Assembly (NCBI GenBank): GCA_047610385.1
Contig: JBLGAC010000002.1
Coordinates: forward strand, 1 to 64,000
From: JBOCEF01 sp047610385
Lineage (GTDB): Bacteria; Pseudomonadota; Alphaproteobacteria; Rhodobacterales; Rhodobacteraceae
DNA: 64,000 bases
Direction of reading: 5' to 3'
The notes beneath the pieces are model-generated. The model was not told where the DNA came from. It worked only from the letters and a program-made list of their open reading frames with translations, and made no database searches. Shown here piece after piece: positions 7,082 through 15,213 of the stretch. A program made the translations under genes and the position numbers. The first letter of the stretch is position 1. Every line of letters starts with the position of its first letter.

Positions 7082-9175
7082 ATGAGCGGACCGGTAACCT
7101 ACAGCCGCGACGGGAACATCGCTGTCATCACCATCGACAATCCGCCAGTGAACGCGCTTGGCAAAGCCGTGCGCGACGGGATTGTTGCCGCAATCGCCAG
7201 TTTTGAAGCGGACGCAGACGCCGAGGCCGCCGTGATCGTTGGCGCCGGGCGCACGTTCCCCGCGGGGGCGGACATCTCTGAATTCGGCAAGCCGCCGATG
7301 GCGCCGTCGCTGACCTCGGTCTGCAACGGCATTGAAAACGCCGCCAAACCGGTGATCGCGTCGATCCACGGCACCTCGCTGGGTGGCGGGCTTGAGGTGG
7401 CGTTGGGCGCCCATTGGCGCATCGCCCAGAAAACCGCCAAGGTCGGCCTGCCTGAGGTGCATCTGGGCATCATCCCCGGTGCCGGCGGCACCCAGCGCAC
7501 CCCGCGCCTGATCGGTGCCGAAGCGGCGGTGGAAATGATCACCACTGGCCGCCATGTCGGCGCGGCTGAGGCGCTGAAGCTGGGTCTGGTGGACGCCATC
7601 GATGACAGCGGCGACGTGGTCGCGGCAGGCATCGCCTTTGCGCAGAAATTGCTGGCAGATGGCAAAGGTGTGCGCCGCACATCAGATATGGAGGTGTCGG
7701 TGTCCGACCCGGCCTTCTTCGACAAGGCGCGGTCCGCGGCTGCTGCCAAGTCCAAGGGCCAGATGAATCTGGTGCAATGCGTCAACGCGATCGAATGCGC
7801 CAAGCTGCCCATCGCTGAGGGTCTGGTGAAGGAGCGTGAGATCTTCACGCTGTGCCATGATGATCCCCAGCGCGCTGCATTGGTGCACGCGTTCTTCTCA
7901 GAACGTGCGGTCGCCAAGGTGCCGGAGGCCAAGGCAACGCCGCGGCCCCTGAACCTGATCGGCATCATCGGTGGCGGCACTATGGGCGCGGGCATCACGG
8001 CTGCGGCGATCAATGCTGGCATCAGCGTCGTCATGGTCGAAATGAACCCTGAGGCGGTGGCCCGCGGTGAGGCGAACGTGCGCCGGAACTATGCGTCCTC
8101 AGTCACCAAGGGGCGGATGACGCAGGACCAGCTTGACGCCATGCTGACGGCCAAGCTGACGCTGTCGGACAGCTATGACGCGCTGGCCGACTGCGATCTG
8201 ATCATCGAAGCGGTGTTTGAGACGATGGAGGTGAAAAAAGAGGTCTTCGCCAAAATCGACGCCATCGCCAAGCCGGGCGCGATTCTGGCCTCCAACACGT
8301 CGTATCTCGACATCGACGCCATCGCGGCCTGCACCAAACGGCCCGAAGATGTGCTGGGCCTGCACTTCTTCTCCCCCGCCCACATCATGCGTTTGCTTGA
8401 GATCGTGGTCGGCGCGAAAACCGCCCCTGAGGTGGTCGCCACCGGGTTCCAGCTTGCCCGCATGATGAAAAAGATCGGCGTGCGCGCTGGGGTCTGTGAC
8501 GGGTTCATCGGCAACCGGATCCTCGGCAAATACATGACCGTGGCCAACTATATGGTTGAAGACGGCGCGTCCCCCTACCTGATCGACGAAGCGGTGCGCG
8601 ATTTTGGTTACCCGATTGGTCCGTTCCAGATGGGCGACCTCGCGGGCCTCGACATCGGGTTCCTGAATCGTCGTGGCAAGGAAGGGACCCGCAACCCGAA
8701 CCTGCGCTACGGGGCCGGGTTCCTCGACACCATGTATGGCAATGGCTGGCTGGGTCAGAAAACCGATATCGGGTTTTATGACTATGCTGGCGGTGCCCGG
8801 TCCGGCCCGCCGAACCCCGGCATCATGCCGATGATCGAGGCGGCGCGCGAAACGCTTGGCATCACACCGCGCGCATTCACCAAAGCTGAGATCATCCGCC
8901 GCTACATCGCCGCGATGACCAACGAGGCCGCCAAGGTCGTCGGAGAGGGCATCGCGCTGCGCCCACTCGACGTGGATATGGCGTCGCTGTTCGGCTACGG
9001 TTATCCGCGCTGGCGCGGTGGGCCGATGCAGCACGCGGACGAGGTGGGGCTGGCATCGATCCTCGCGGACATCCGCGAATTTGAAAAAGAAGATGAGCAT
9101 TTCTGGACCCCTGCACCACTGCTGGTGAAGCTGGTCGAAGAAGGCAAGACGTTCGGAGACCTGAACAATGCGTGA
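7082..9175 (+). CDS. fadB: FadB-type 3-hydroxyacyl-CoA dehydrogenase / enoyl-CoA hydratase
   Basis: Multifunctional beta-oxidation alpha subunit of 697 residues in the cytoplasm. Residues 1 to about 190 are an enoyl-CoA hydratase/isomerase domain with the oxyanion-hole segment IHGTSLGGGLEVALG and the acid/base glutamate in LPEVHLGIIPGAGG (E125). The NAD-binding dehydrogenase domain begins at IIGGGTMGAG (G297-G304), and a duplicated C-terminal helical domain follows. It hydrates trans-2-enoyl-CoA and oxidises the L-3-hydroxyacyl-CoA. The ATG at 7082 has AGGGGAGAG 7-8 bases upstream. Its stop overlaps the thiolase start by 8 bases, so the two subunits are translationally coupled. Confidence 0.95.
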   Translation: MSGPVTYSRDGNIAVITIDNPPVNALGKAVRDGIVAAIASFEADADAEAAVIVGAGRTFPAGADISEFGKPPMAPSLTSVCNGIENAAKPVIASIHGTSLGGGLEVALGAHWRIAQKTAKVGLPEVHLGIIPGAGGTQRTPRLIGAEAAVEMITTGRHVGAAEALKLGLVDAIDDSGDVVAAGIAFAQKLLADGKGVRRTSDMEVSVSDPAFFDKARSAAAAKSKGQMNLVQCVNAIECAKLPIAEGLVKEREIFTLCHDDPQRAALVHAFFSERAVAKVPEAKATPRPLNLIGIIGGGTMGAGITAAAINAGISVVMVEMNPEAVARGEANVRRNYASSVTKGRMTQDQLDAMLTAKLTLSDSYDALADCDLIIEAVFETMEVKKEVFAKIDAIAKPGAILASNTSYLDIDAIAACTKRPEDVLGLHFFSPAHIMRLLEIVVGAKTAPEVVATGFQLARMMKKIGVRAGVCDGFIGNRILGKYMTVANYMVEDGASPYLIDEAVRDFGYPIGPFQMGDLAGLDIGFLNRRGKEGTRNPNLRYGAGFLDTMYGNGWLGQKTDIGFYDYAGGARSGPPNPGIMPMIEAARETLGITPRAFTKAEIIRRYIAAMTNEAAKVVGEGIALRPLDVDMASLFGYGYPRWRGGPMQHADEVGLASILADIREFEKEDEHFWTPAPLLVKLVEEGKTFGDLNNA

Positions 9176-10349
9176 CGCTGTCATCATTTCCACCGCCCGC
9201 ACGCCGATCGGCAAAGCGTTCCGCGGATCGCTGAACGCCACCCATGGCGCGACCATGGGCGGCCACGCGCTGGCCCACGCCGTCGCCCGCGCCGGGATTG
9301 ACCCGGCTGAGGTCGAAGACGTGATCATGGGCTGCGGCCTGCCCGAAGCAGCGACGGGGGGCAACATCGCCCGCCAGATCGCCCTGCGCGCCGGACTGCC
9401 GATCACCACGACGGGCGGCACCGTGAACCGGTTCTGCTCATCCGGCCTTCAGGCCATCGCGATGGCCGCGCAGGCGGTGATCGTGAATGGATCGCCGATC
9501 ATGGGCGCAGGCGGGCTGGACAGCATTTCGCTGACGCAGGCCAACCTGAACCCCAAGTTCCGCAAGGACCCGTGGCTTGAGCAGCATATGGACGACGTCT
9601 ATATGCCGATGATCGACACGGCCGACAACGTCGCCGAACGCTATGGCATCACCCGCCAGCAGCAGGACGACTATGCCTTGATGTCGCAGCAGCGCGTTGC
9701 GGCCGGCCAGGCGTCGGGCAAGTTTGATGATGAAATCGTGCCGATCAACGTCACCATGGCCGTCAAGGACAAGGTGACCGGCGAAATCACCATGCACGAC
9801 GTCACGCTGTCCAAGGACGAATGCAACCGCCCGACCACCACGATCGAAGGCCTCGCCGGCCTGACCCCGGTGCGCGGCGACGGCCACCACATCACCGCAG
9901 GCAATGCCAGCCAGCTGTCAGACGGCGCATCAGCGTGCATCGTGATGGATGGCAAATTGGCCGAGCAGCGCGGCCTGAACCCGTTGGGCGCCTTCCGCGG
10001 CTTTCAGGTTGCAGGCTGCGCGCCGGATGAAATGGGCATCGGCCCGGTCTTTGCCGTGCCCCGGTTGTTGGAGCGCGCGGGCCTGAAAATCGACGACATC
10101 GGGCTGTGGGAGCTGAACGAGGCTTTCGCGTCCCAGGTGCTTTATTGCCGCGACAAGCTGGGCATCCCGGACGAACGGCTTAACGTCAATGGCGGGTCGA
10201 TTTCGATCGGGCATCCTTATGGCATGTCTGGTGCCCGCATGACCGGCCATGCGCTGATCGAAGGCAAACGTCGCGGCGCGAAATACGCCGTCGTGACGAT
10301 GTGCATCGGTGGCGGCCAGGGCGCTGCGGGCCTTTTCGAAATCTTCTGA
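9168..10349 (+). CDS. fadA: Acetyl-CoA C-acyltransferase (thiolase)
   Basis: Thiolase of 393 residues that cleaves 3-ketoacyl-CoA with CoA to acetyl-CoA and a shortened acyl-CoA, the last beta-oxidation step. The acyl-accepting cysteine is C90 in NRFCSSGLQ. The GHP histidine lies in the segment GGSISIGHPYGMSGARM, and the second catalytic cysteine is C379 in MCIGGGQG. Length and C-terminus are normal. It overlaps fadB by 8 bases. It could serve as a biosynthetic acetoacetyl-CoA thiolase, but position and coupling favour degradation. Confidence 0.93.
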   Translation: MRDAVIISTARTPIGKAFRGSLNATHGATMGGHALAHAVARAGIDPAEVEDVIMGCGLPEAATGGNIARQIALRAGLPITTTGGTVNRFCSSGLQAIAMAAQAVIVNGSPIMGAGGLDSISLTQANLNPKFRKDPWLEQHMDDVYMPMIDTADNVAERYGITRQQQDDYALMSQQRVAAGQASGKFDDEIVPINVTMAVKDKVTGEITMHDVTLSKDECNRPTTTIEGLAGLTPVRGDGHHITAGNASQLSDGASACIVMDGKLAEQRGLNPLGAFRGFQVAGCAPDEMGIGPVFAVPRLLERAGLKIDDIGLWELNEAFASQVLYCRDKLGIPDERLNVNGGSISIGHPYGMSGARMTGHALIEGKRRGAKYAVVTMCIGGGQGAAGLFEIF

Positions 10350-10360
10350 CCCGACGCATA

Positions 10361-10388
10361 CCACCGCCGCGTCGCCCCGCGGCGGTGG
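10361..10388. repeat. Strong hairpin between thiolase and acyl-CoA dehydrogenase genes
   Basis: CCACCGCCGCG and CGCGGCGGTGG form a perfect 11-bp stem around a 6-base loop, 11 bases after the thiolase stop and 22 bases before the next start. It lacks a U-tract. It could reduce read-through or mark an mRNA-processing point between fadBA and the dehydrogenases. Confidence 0.7.
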
Positions 10389-10410
10389 ACCCCAGATCAC
10401 GGAGGATCAC

Positions 10411-11607
10411 ATGGATCTCAGCTACACGCCCGAGGAACTCGTCTTCCAGACCGAAGTGCGCGACTTCCTCGCAACGAAAATGCCCGCACGCCTGACCGAC
10501 AAGGTTAGGTCCGCAAAGCGGCTCACCAAAGCGGATATGGAGGAGTATCACGCGCTTCTCAACGCACAGGGCTGGCTTGCGCCCGGCTGGCCGACTGAAT
10601 ACGGCGGCTGCGCTTGGACCCCGGTGCAAAAGCACATCTATGATGAGGAAGCCAACCTCGCCTGCACGCCGCGGATCATTCCGTTCGGCCTTGGCATGCT
10701 GGCACCGGTGCTGCTGGCGTTTGGGTCAGAAGAACAGCGCCAGCATTACCTGCCGCGCATTCTGGATGGCACCGACTGGTGGTGTCAGGGCTATTCTGAG
10801 CCGGGCGCCGGGTCGGATCTTGCCTCGCTGAAAACCACCGCGGTGAAGGATGGCGATCACTACATCGTCAACGGCCAAAAGACCTGGACCACGCTGGGCC
10901 AGCACGCTGACTGGATCTTCTGCCTTGTGCGGACCTCCAAGGACGGCAAGCCGCAGGAAGGCATTTCGTTCCTTCTGATCGACATGGCCACCCCCGGCGT
11001 CATCGTGCGTCCGATCATCCTGCTCGAAGGTGAGCATGAGGTGAACGAGGTTTTCTTCGACAACGTGAAGGTCCCCGTGACCAACCTTGTGGGCGAAGAA
11101 AACAAAGGCTGGACCTATGCCAAATACCTGCTGACGCACGAACGCACCGGCATTGCCGGGGTTGGCGCGTCCAACGCCGCGATGCTGGCGCTGAAAGACA
11201 TCGCGCGCAAGCAGACCCGCAAGGGCCGCCCGATTGCTGACGATCCGATCTTTGCGTCGCGCATGGCGCAGATTGAAATAGATCTTGAATCGATGAAGAC
11301 CACCAACCTGCGCATTCTTGCATCCGCGCAGGCCGGCGGCGCGCCCGGGCCAGAAAGCTCCATGCTCAAGGTCAAAGGCTCGCTCATCCGGCAGGAGATC
11401 AACGTCCTGACCCGTCAGGCGCTTGGCCCCTATGCCGTGCCGTTCGTGTCTGAGGCGCTGGACGAAGGGTCGAACGAGAGCTGGATGGGCCCCGATTACG
11501 CACAGGGCGTGACCGCGGACTATTTCAACAACCGCAAAATCTCGATCTTTGGCGGGTCCAACGAGATCCAACGCACCATCATCACAAAAGCGATTCTGGG
11601 GCTCTGA
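10411..11607 (+). CDS. Acyl-CoA dehydrogenase (FAD-dependent), first paralogue
   Basis: FAD-dependent acyl-CoA dehydrogenase of 398 residues, catalysing the first beta-oxidation step. The N-terminal helical domain starts at MDLSYTPEE. The middle beta-domain has the FAD-contacting GYSEPGAGSDLAS and the NGQKTWTT strand. The C-terminal helical domain ends with the FGGSNEIQRTII signature near the C-terminus. I start at 10411 because GGAGGAT precedes it by about 7 bases and conservation begins there. Together with the shorter dehydrogenase 77 bases downstream it forms the large/small dehydrogenase pair common in degradation operons, where the two can form a mixed complex. The substrate chain length is not predictable. 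Confidence 0.92.
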   Translation: MDLSYTPEELVFQTEVRDFLATKMPARLTDKVRSAKRLTKADMEEYHALLNAQGWLAPGWPTEYGGCAWTPVQKHIYDEEANLACTPRIIPFGLGMLAPVLLAFGSEEQRQHYLPRILDGTDWWCQGYSEPGAGSDLASLKTTAVKDGDHYIVNGQKTWTTLGQHADWIFCLVRTSKDGKPQEGISFLLIDMATPGVIVRPIILLEGEHEVNEVFFDNVKVPVTNLVGEENKGWTYAKYLLTHERTGIAGVGASNAAMLALKDIARKQTRKGRPIADDPIFASRMAQIEIDLESMKTTNLRILASAQAGGAPGPESSMLKVKGSLIRQEINVLTRQALGPYAVPFVSEALDEGSNESWMGPDYAQGVTADYFNNRKISIFGGSNEIQRTIITKAILGL

Positions 11608-11683
11608 GCGCGCGGGGCAGGCCGCTTTCCTGAAAAGGAAAGTGGCCCACCCCCGCCGCGCCGCCCTGACGGGAGGGAACGAC

Positions 11684-12799
11684 ATGGACTTCACGCATAC
11701 CGAAGACCGGCGGATGCTCGCCGATACGTTGTCGCGATTTCTGCGCGACCGCTACCCGATTGCCACGCGCCTGAAGGCGGCGGCGAGCGATCAGGGCTTT
11801 GATCAGGCGACGTGGGATGGGCTGGCCGAACTGGGCATCCTTGGCGCGCTGTTCAGCGAAGATGATGGCGGCTTTGGTGGCAAGGCCTTCGATACCGCCG
11901 TGGTGTTTGAGGAACTGGGCCGCGCCCTCGTGGTCGAACCGGTGTTCGCGAGCGCGGTGCTCGGCGGTGGTCTTGTGGCCCAGCTGGGGACCGCCGCGCA
12001 GAAGGCGCAGATCGAAGATCTGATCGCCGGAACCCGCCGCCTCGCCTTGGCCCATTATGAACCCACCGGCCGGTATGAGGCGTCTGAGGTCACCACCCGC
12101 GCCACCGGCACCAAGATCACTGGCCGCAAGGCGGTGGCCTATAACGCAGGCACCGCCGATGCGATCATCGTGTCGGCCCGCGTGTCCGGCGCCGATGATG
12201 ACGAAGCCGGGATCTCGCTGTTCATCGTGCCCGCAGGCGCGCCGGGGATGACCGTGCGCGAAGTGCCGGGCATCGACGGCAGCCGCGTCGCCGACATCAC
12301 GCTGGATGGGGTTGAGGGCGAATTGCTCGGCCCCGATGGCGGTGCATGGCCGGCGCTGGAAAAGACGCTGGCAATGGGCGTCGTGGCCCTGTGCGCCGAA
12401 TCGATTGGCGCGATGGAGACCGCCAAGGACTTGACGCTGGACTACACCAAGCAGCGCAAGCAGTTCGGCCGGGTGATCGGCACGTTCCAGGTGCTTCAGC
12501 ACCGCATGGCCGACATGCTGATCGAACTTGAGCAGGCGAAATCCGCACTGGTCAACGCAGCGGGCCGCTTTGATGGGGACCGCCTGACGCGCGAAAAGAA
12601 CATCTCAGCCGCCAAGAATACCATTGGCCGGGTGGGCAAGTTGATTGCTGAGGAATCCATCCAAATCCATGGCGGCATCGGCATGACTTGGGAATACGCG
12701 GTGGGCCATTTCGCCAAGCGGATCATCATGATCGACCACATGCTGGGCGATGCTGATTATCACCTTGCGCGTTATGTCGATCTGACCCGCGCGGCCTGA
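11684..12799 (+). CDS. Acyl-CoA dehydrogenase, second (shorter) paralogue
   Basis: Acyl-CoA dehydrogenase family protein of 371 residues. It has the N-terminal domain (HTEDRRMLADTLSRFLRDRY) and a shortened middle domain. The C-terminal FAD domain has the family motif RKQFGRVIGTFQVLQHRMADM and the late IQIHGGIGMTWEY segment. The ATG at 11684 follows GGGAGGGAAC. The middle domain is divergent from the first paralogue, which suggests a partner subunit or different acyl-CoA specificity; this is inference. It is the last gene of the fad operon, with a strong terminator 22 bases after its stop. Confidence 0.9.
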   Translation: MDFTHTEDRRMLADTLSRFLRDRYPIATRLKAAASDQGFDQATWDGLAELGILGALFSEDDGGFGGKAFDTAVVFEELGRALVVEPVFASAVLGGGLVAQLGTAAQKAQIEDLIAGTRRLALAHYEPTGRYEASEVTTRATGTKITGRKAVAYNAGTADAIIVSARVSGADDDEAGISLFIVPAGAPGMTVREVPGIDGSRVADITLDGVEGELLGPDGGAWPALEKTLAMGVVALCAESIGAMETAKDLTLDYTKQRKQFGRVIGTFQVLQHRMADMLIELEQAKSALVNAAGRFDGDRLTREKNISAAKNTIGRVGKLIAEESIQIHGGIGMTWEYAVGHFAKRIIMIDHMLGDADYHLARYVDLTRAA

Positions 12800-12821
12800 T
12801 CGCACGGGCATTGCAGACCAA

Positions 12822-12857
12822 GGGCGCGGCGCGGGATAGACCCGCGCTGTGCCCTTT
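12822..12857 (+). terminator. Terminator of the fad operon
   Basis: GGGCGCGGCGCGGG and CCCGCGCTGTGCCC pair over 14 bp (two G-U wobbles) around a 5-base ATAGA loop and are followed by TTT. It lies 22 bases past the last acyl-CoA dehydrogenase stop and insulates the 6S RNA gene downstream. Confidence 0.85.
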
Positions 12858-12909
12858 CGCAGGTCGGGGCACGCTTCATCACGCGCCCCTTCCCAAAGCC
12901 CCGCGCAAG

Positions 12910-12917
12910 GCCTATAT
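12910..12917 (+). promoter_or_regulatory. ssrS: Probable -10 element of the 6S RNA promoter
   Basis: The sequence CCTATATCAC places a TATAT-type -10 about 7 bases upstream of the first base of the 6S closing stem. No clear -35 TTGACA is visible at the expected spacing, which is common in this group. Confidence 0.45.
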
Positions 12918-12921
12918 CACT

Positions 12922-13092
12922 GAGTGGCGGGTGCTGTTCTTCCCGTGCTGGGGACTGGATCCTCTTGGCCTTAAATCTTCGCACGGGAGCTGGCTCTGCT
13001 TCGGGTCGTGGCCCATTGCACCTGGCACCCACCTGTTAACTCAGGCTCGCGAGGATCAGATCCCCCACGGTCGCAACGGGCCCGCCACCCTG
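12922..13092 (+). ncRNA. ssrS: 6S RNA
   Basis: Non-coding RNA of roughly 165-170 nt that binds the housekeeping RNA polymerase holoenzyme by mimicking an open promoter. Seen directly: the ends pair (GTGGCGGG at 12924-12931 with CCCGCCAC at 13081-13088). Inside are conserved alphaproteobacterial 6S segments such as GGATCCTCTTGGCCTT, GGGAGCTGGCTCTGC and GTGGCCCATTGCACCTGGC, with internal strands able to form the long imperfect duplex with a central bulge. The location immediately upstream of the 5-formyltetrahydrofolate cyclo-ligase gene is the classical ssrS-ygfA arrangement. The ends are estimated from the closing stem. Confidence 0.88.
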
Positions 13093-13127
13093 ACTTTCCG
13101 CTCCGGCGCAGGATCGCCCGATGACCG

Positions 13128-13694
13128 ATGACCGATGATCTTGCCGCCGCCAAAGCCGCCGCGCGCATCGCCGCCTTTGCGCGCCGCAAGGCCGCCCATG
13201 CCGATGCCGCGCACCTGACGCCCTTGGCCACCGACCGTCTGGTTGCGGCGCTGGCGGGGGCCCGCATCGTCGCCGGCTACATGCCCATCCGAACTGAAAT
13301 TGACCCGCGTTCCGCCATGGCGGCGCTGCAAGCGCGCGGTGCTAGATTGTGCCTGCCGGTGATCGTGGGCAACGCTCAACCCCTGTCGTTTCGCGCGTGG
13401 ACCCCCGGTGGCGCGCTGATTGCCGGGCCGTTTGGCGCGCTGATCCCTGAGGATGGTGATCCCGTGATCCCCGACGCGTTGATCGTGCCGCTGGTGGCCT
13501 TTGACCGCTCGGGCGGGCGGCTTGGCTATGGCGGGGGGTTCTACGACCGCAGCCTTGCACAGCTGCGCCAAAGCGGCCCGGTCGCGGCGATCGGCTATGC
13601 CTACGCGGCGCAGCAGGCGGATGCGTTGCCGCAGGAACCCACCGACCAACTCCTGACCGCCATCGTCACTGAGGCTGAGACGGTCAGCTTCTGA
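13128..13694 (+). CDS. ygfA: 5-formyltetrahydrofolate cyclo-ligase
   Basis: Enzyme of 188 residues that converts 5-formyltetrahydrofolate to 5,10-methenyltetrahydrofolate with ATP hydrolysis. The signature GYGGGFYDRSL is at residues 133-143, with the preceding VPLVAFDRSGGRLGYG strand and the early MPIRTEIDP segment typical of the family. Two out-of-frame ATGs in an ATGACCG repeat precede the start; the frame at 13128 (MTDDLAAAK) is the coding one. It follows 6S RNA directly and may be co-transcribed with it, as in other proteobacteria. The gene converges with the solute-binding protein gene, with 9 bases between stops. Confidence 0.93.
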   Translation: MTDDLAAAKAAARIAAFARRKAAHADAAHLTPLATDRLVAALAGARIVAGYMPIRTEIDPRSAMAALQARGARLCLPVIVGNAQPLSFRAWTPGGALIAGPFGALIPEDGDPVIPDALIVPLVAFDRSGGRLGYGGGFYDRSLAQLRQSGPVAAIGYAYAAQQADALPQEPTDQLLTAIVTEAETVSF

Positions 13695-13703
13695 CCCCAG
13701 TCC

Positions 13704-14744
13704 TCAGCCAAAGATCCGCACCGACGCTGCCTTGCGGCGCGCGGCGTGGGCGGGGCTTTCCGGGGGCATCGGGTGCATGGCGATCAGCGCTTCGGCGTCC
13801 ATCATCGCTTCGGCGCCAGACCAGTCGGCCATGCCGCCGTCGCGCGCCATCACAAAGGCGGCGAAGGTGGTCGATGCCTCCAGACTGCCGTTCGCGGCGG
13901 CGGTCGGGCGCACAAAACCCATCATCCGCGCCATCGCCCCTTCGAGAGGTGCCGCAAAGCTGAGCGGCGCGCCCCGGCGCGCGGCATCCGTGGCGGCACG
14001 CGCGTCAATCAGGGCGCTGTCGACGGTGCCGGTGGCCAGCGCCTGCGCCCCCCCACGCCCAGTGGCACGAATATGGGCGGCGCGCGGGGCGCACCAAGCC
14101 TCAATCCTCGCCCAGACATCTGCGGCCAGCGCAGCGTCACCATGGGCTGCCCAAAGCGCGCCGGGTGCCAGCGCGCCGGTATGTTCCAGATGCAGCCCCG
14201 CGCCCAGCAGCATGCTGCGTGCCGGGCCAAAGGCGGCGCGTGACCCGTCCCACAGGTCGGCGTAGGACGGCGCGCCGCCCCAGGGCGTCCAGCGGTCAGT
14301 GCGCCATGCGATGCCGTCCGCGCCCCAACCCGCGGGCAGCCAGCGCAGGCGGTCCGGCGCGTCGCCTGGCACGCGCCAGTCATTGGCCAGCGTGGCCATC
14401 CCTGGCGCCAGCGCGTTCATCGGCAAATTTTGTGCATCTAACGGTGCCAGCGCCGCGGCCCCAAGCCGAAGGGCGGCGTCATGGGGCAGGACCGCGAGGT
14501 CGGCGCTCCCGTCTGCCATGGCGCGCGTGACTGCGTCGGCGTCGCGCGCGCGGATCACCGCCACCGTCACGCTGGTCGCGGCGATAAACGCGTCCAGGGT
14601 GGCGGCATCGGGTGCGGCACACGCCGTCACCAGCGTGATCGACTGCGTCGCCGCTGCTGTCGCGCGCCCGCCCTGCAGCAGCGCCGGGGCGGCCAGCGAT
14701 CCTGCTGCTGCACGCAGAAGGTTGCGGCGATTGATCTGTCCCAT
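13704..14744 (-). CDS. Tat-signal extracellular solute-binding protein, orphan
   Basis: Predicted periplasmic protein of 346 residues. The N-terminus has a twin-arginine pattern (NRRNLLRAAAG, arginines 6-7) and a hydrophobic run ending near Ala-x-Ala (GRATAAA), so Tat export is likely. The mature part begins with an ITLVTAC strand and has the two-lobed pattern of polyamine/iron-type ABC solute-binding proteins (for example LPAGWGADGIAWRTDRW and a LW-x-G segment). No ABC permease or ATPase lies nearby, so its transporter is elsewhere or it has another role. I chose the ATG at 14744 rather than the longer frame because the signal starts there. Ligand unknown. Confidence 0.65.
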   Translation of the reverse strand: MGQINRRNLLRAAAGSLAAPALLQGGRATAAATQSITLVTACAAPDAATLDAFIAATSVTVAVIRARDADAVTRAMADGSADLAVLPHDAALRLGAAALAPLDAQNLPMNALAPGMATLANDWRVPGDAPDRLRWLPAGWGADGIAWRTDRWTPWGGAPSYADLWDGSRAAFGPARSMLLGAGLHLEHTGALAPGALWAAHGDAALAADVWARIEAWCAPRAAHIRATGRGGAQALATGTVDSALIDARAATDAARRGAPLSFAAPLEGAMARMMGFVRPTAAANGSLEASTTFAAFVMARDGGMADWSGAEAMMDAEALIAMHPMPPESPAHAARRKAASVRIFG

Positions 14745-15213
14745 TTCAAGCCCATCCGTGCCGTTTGCTCGACCGCTCCGCGCGGCAGGCCGAGTGGTCG
14801 GATGCCGCCGCCCCAGAGTCAAATTTGTTTCAACTCTACTTATGACTGATGAATGTAAGATAAATTTTCGTCAATCACTTGGTAGGGTAAAATTAAGCGC
14901 TCTGAGTTCCGTAAATCTGGCAAATTGCTGGGGCCTATGGCAATCCAAGTCATGTTAGCGCTGGTACGCTAAATAACAGCCACACAAAGACAGAAGCATT
15001 CGATGAACGCGCCGGTTCACACGTAACTGCTCCGACATGCAGCAGGTGTGGGACGCTGAATGGATTGATTTAAATCTGTGAAATTTAGAAAACACAGGGG
15101 TTTTGGTGGAGATTGCTGTGGTAGAATCTGGAAGTTATTGCTGGAAAATATATCCAAGAAAAACTATTGAACAGTCGCCTGTGAAGAAAGTGAAGATTTT
15201 CTTTACCAAGCGT
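14745..15213. other. AT-rich intergenic stretch
   Basis: About 470 bp with no supportable gene. From about 14820 to 15210 base composition shifts sharply to A+T, with runs such as AAATATATCC, in contrast to the flanking GC-rich genes. It must contain the promoter of the solute-binding protein and the 3' end signals of the reverse-strand nuclease operon. Its length and composition are more than those need, so it may be a remnant of acquired DNA or a nucleoid-protein binding region. Confidence 0.6.

Noticed and set aside
6637..7083. 148-codon reverse frame upstream of fadB
   Set aside because: Arg/His/Pro-rich translation with no motif, covering hairpin and repeat DNA; treated as intergenic.
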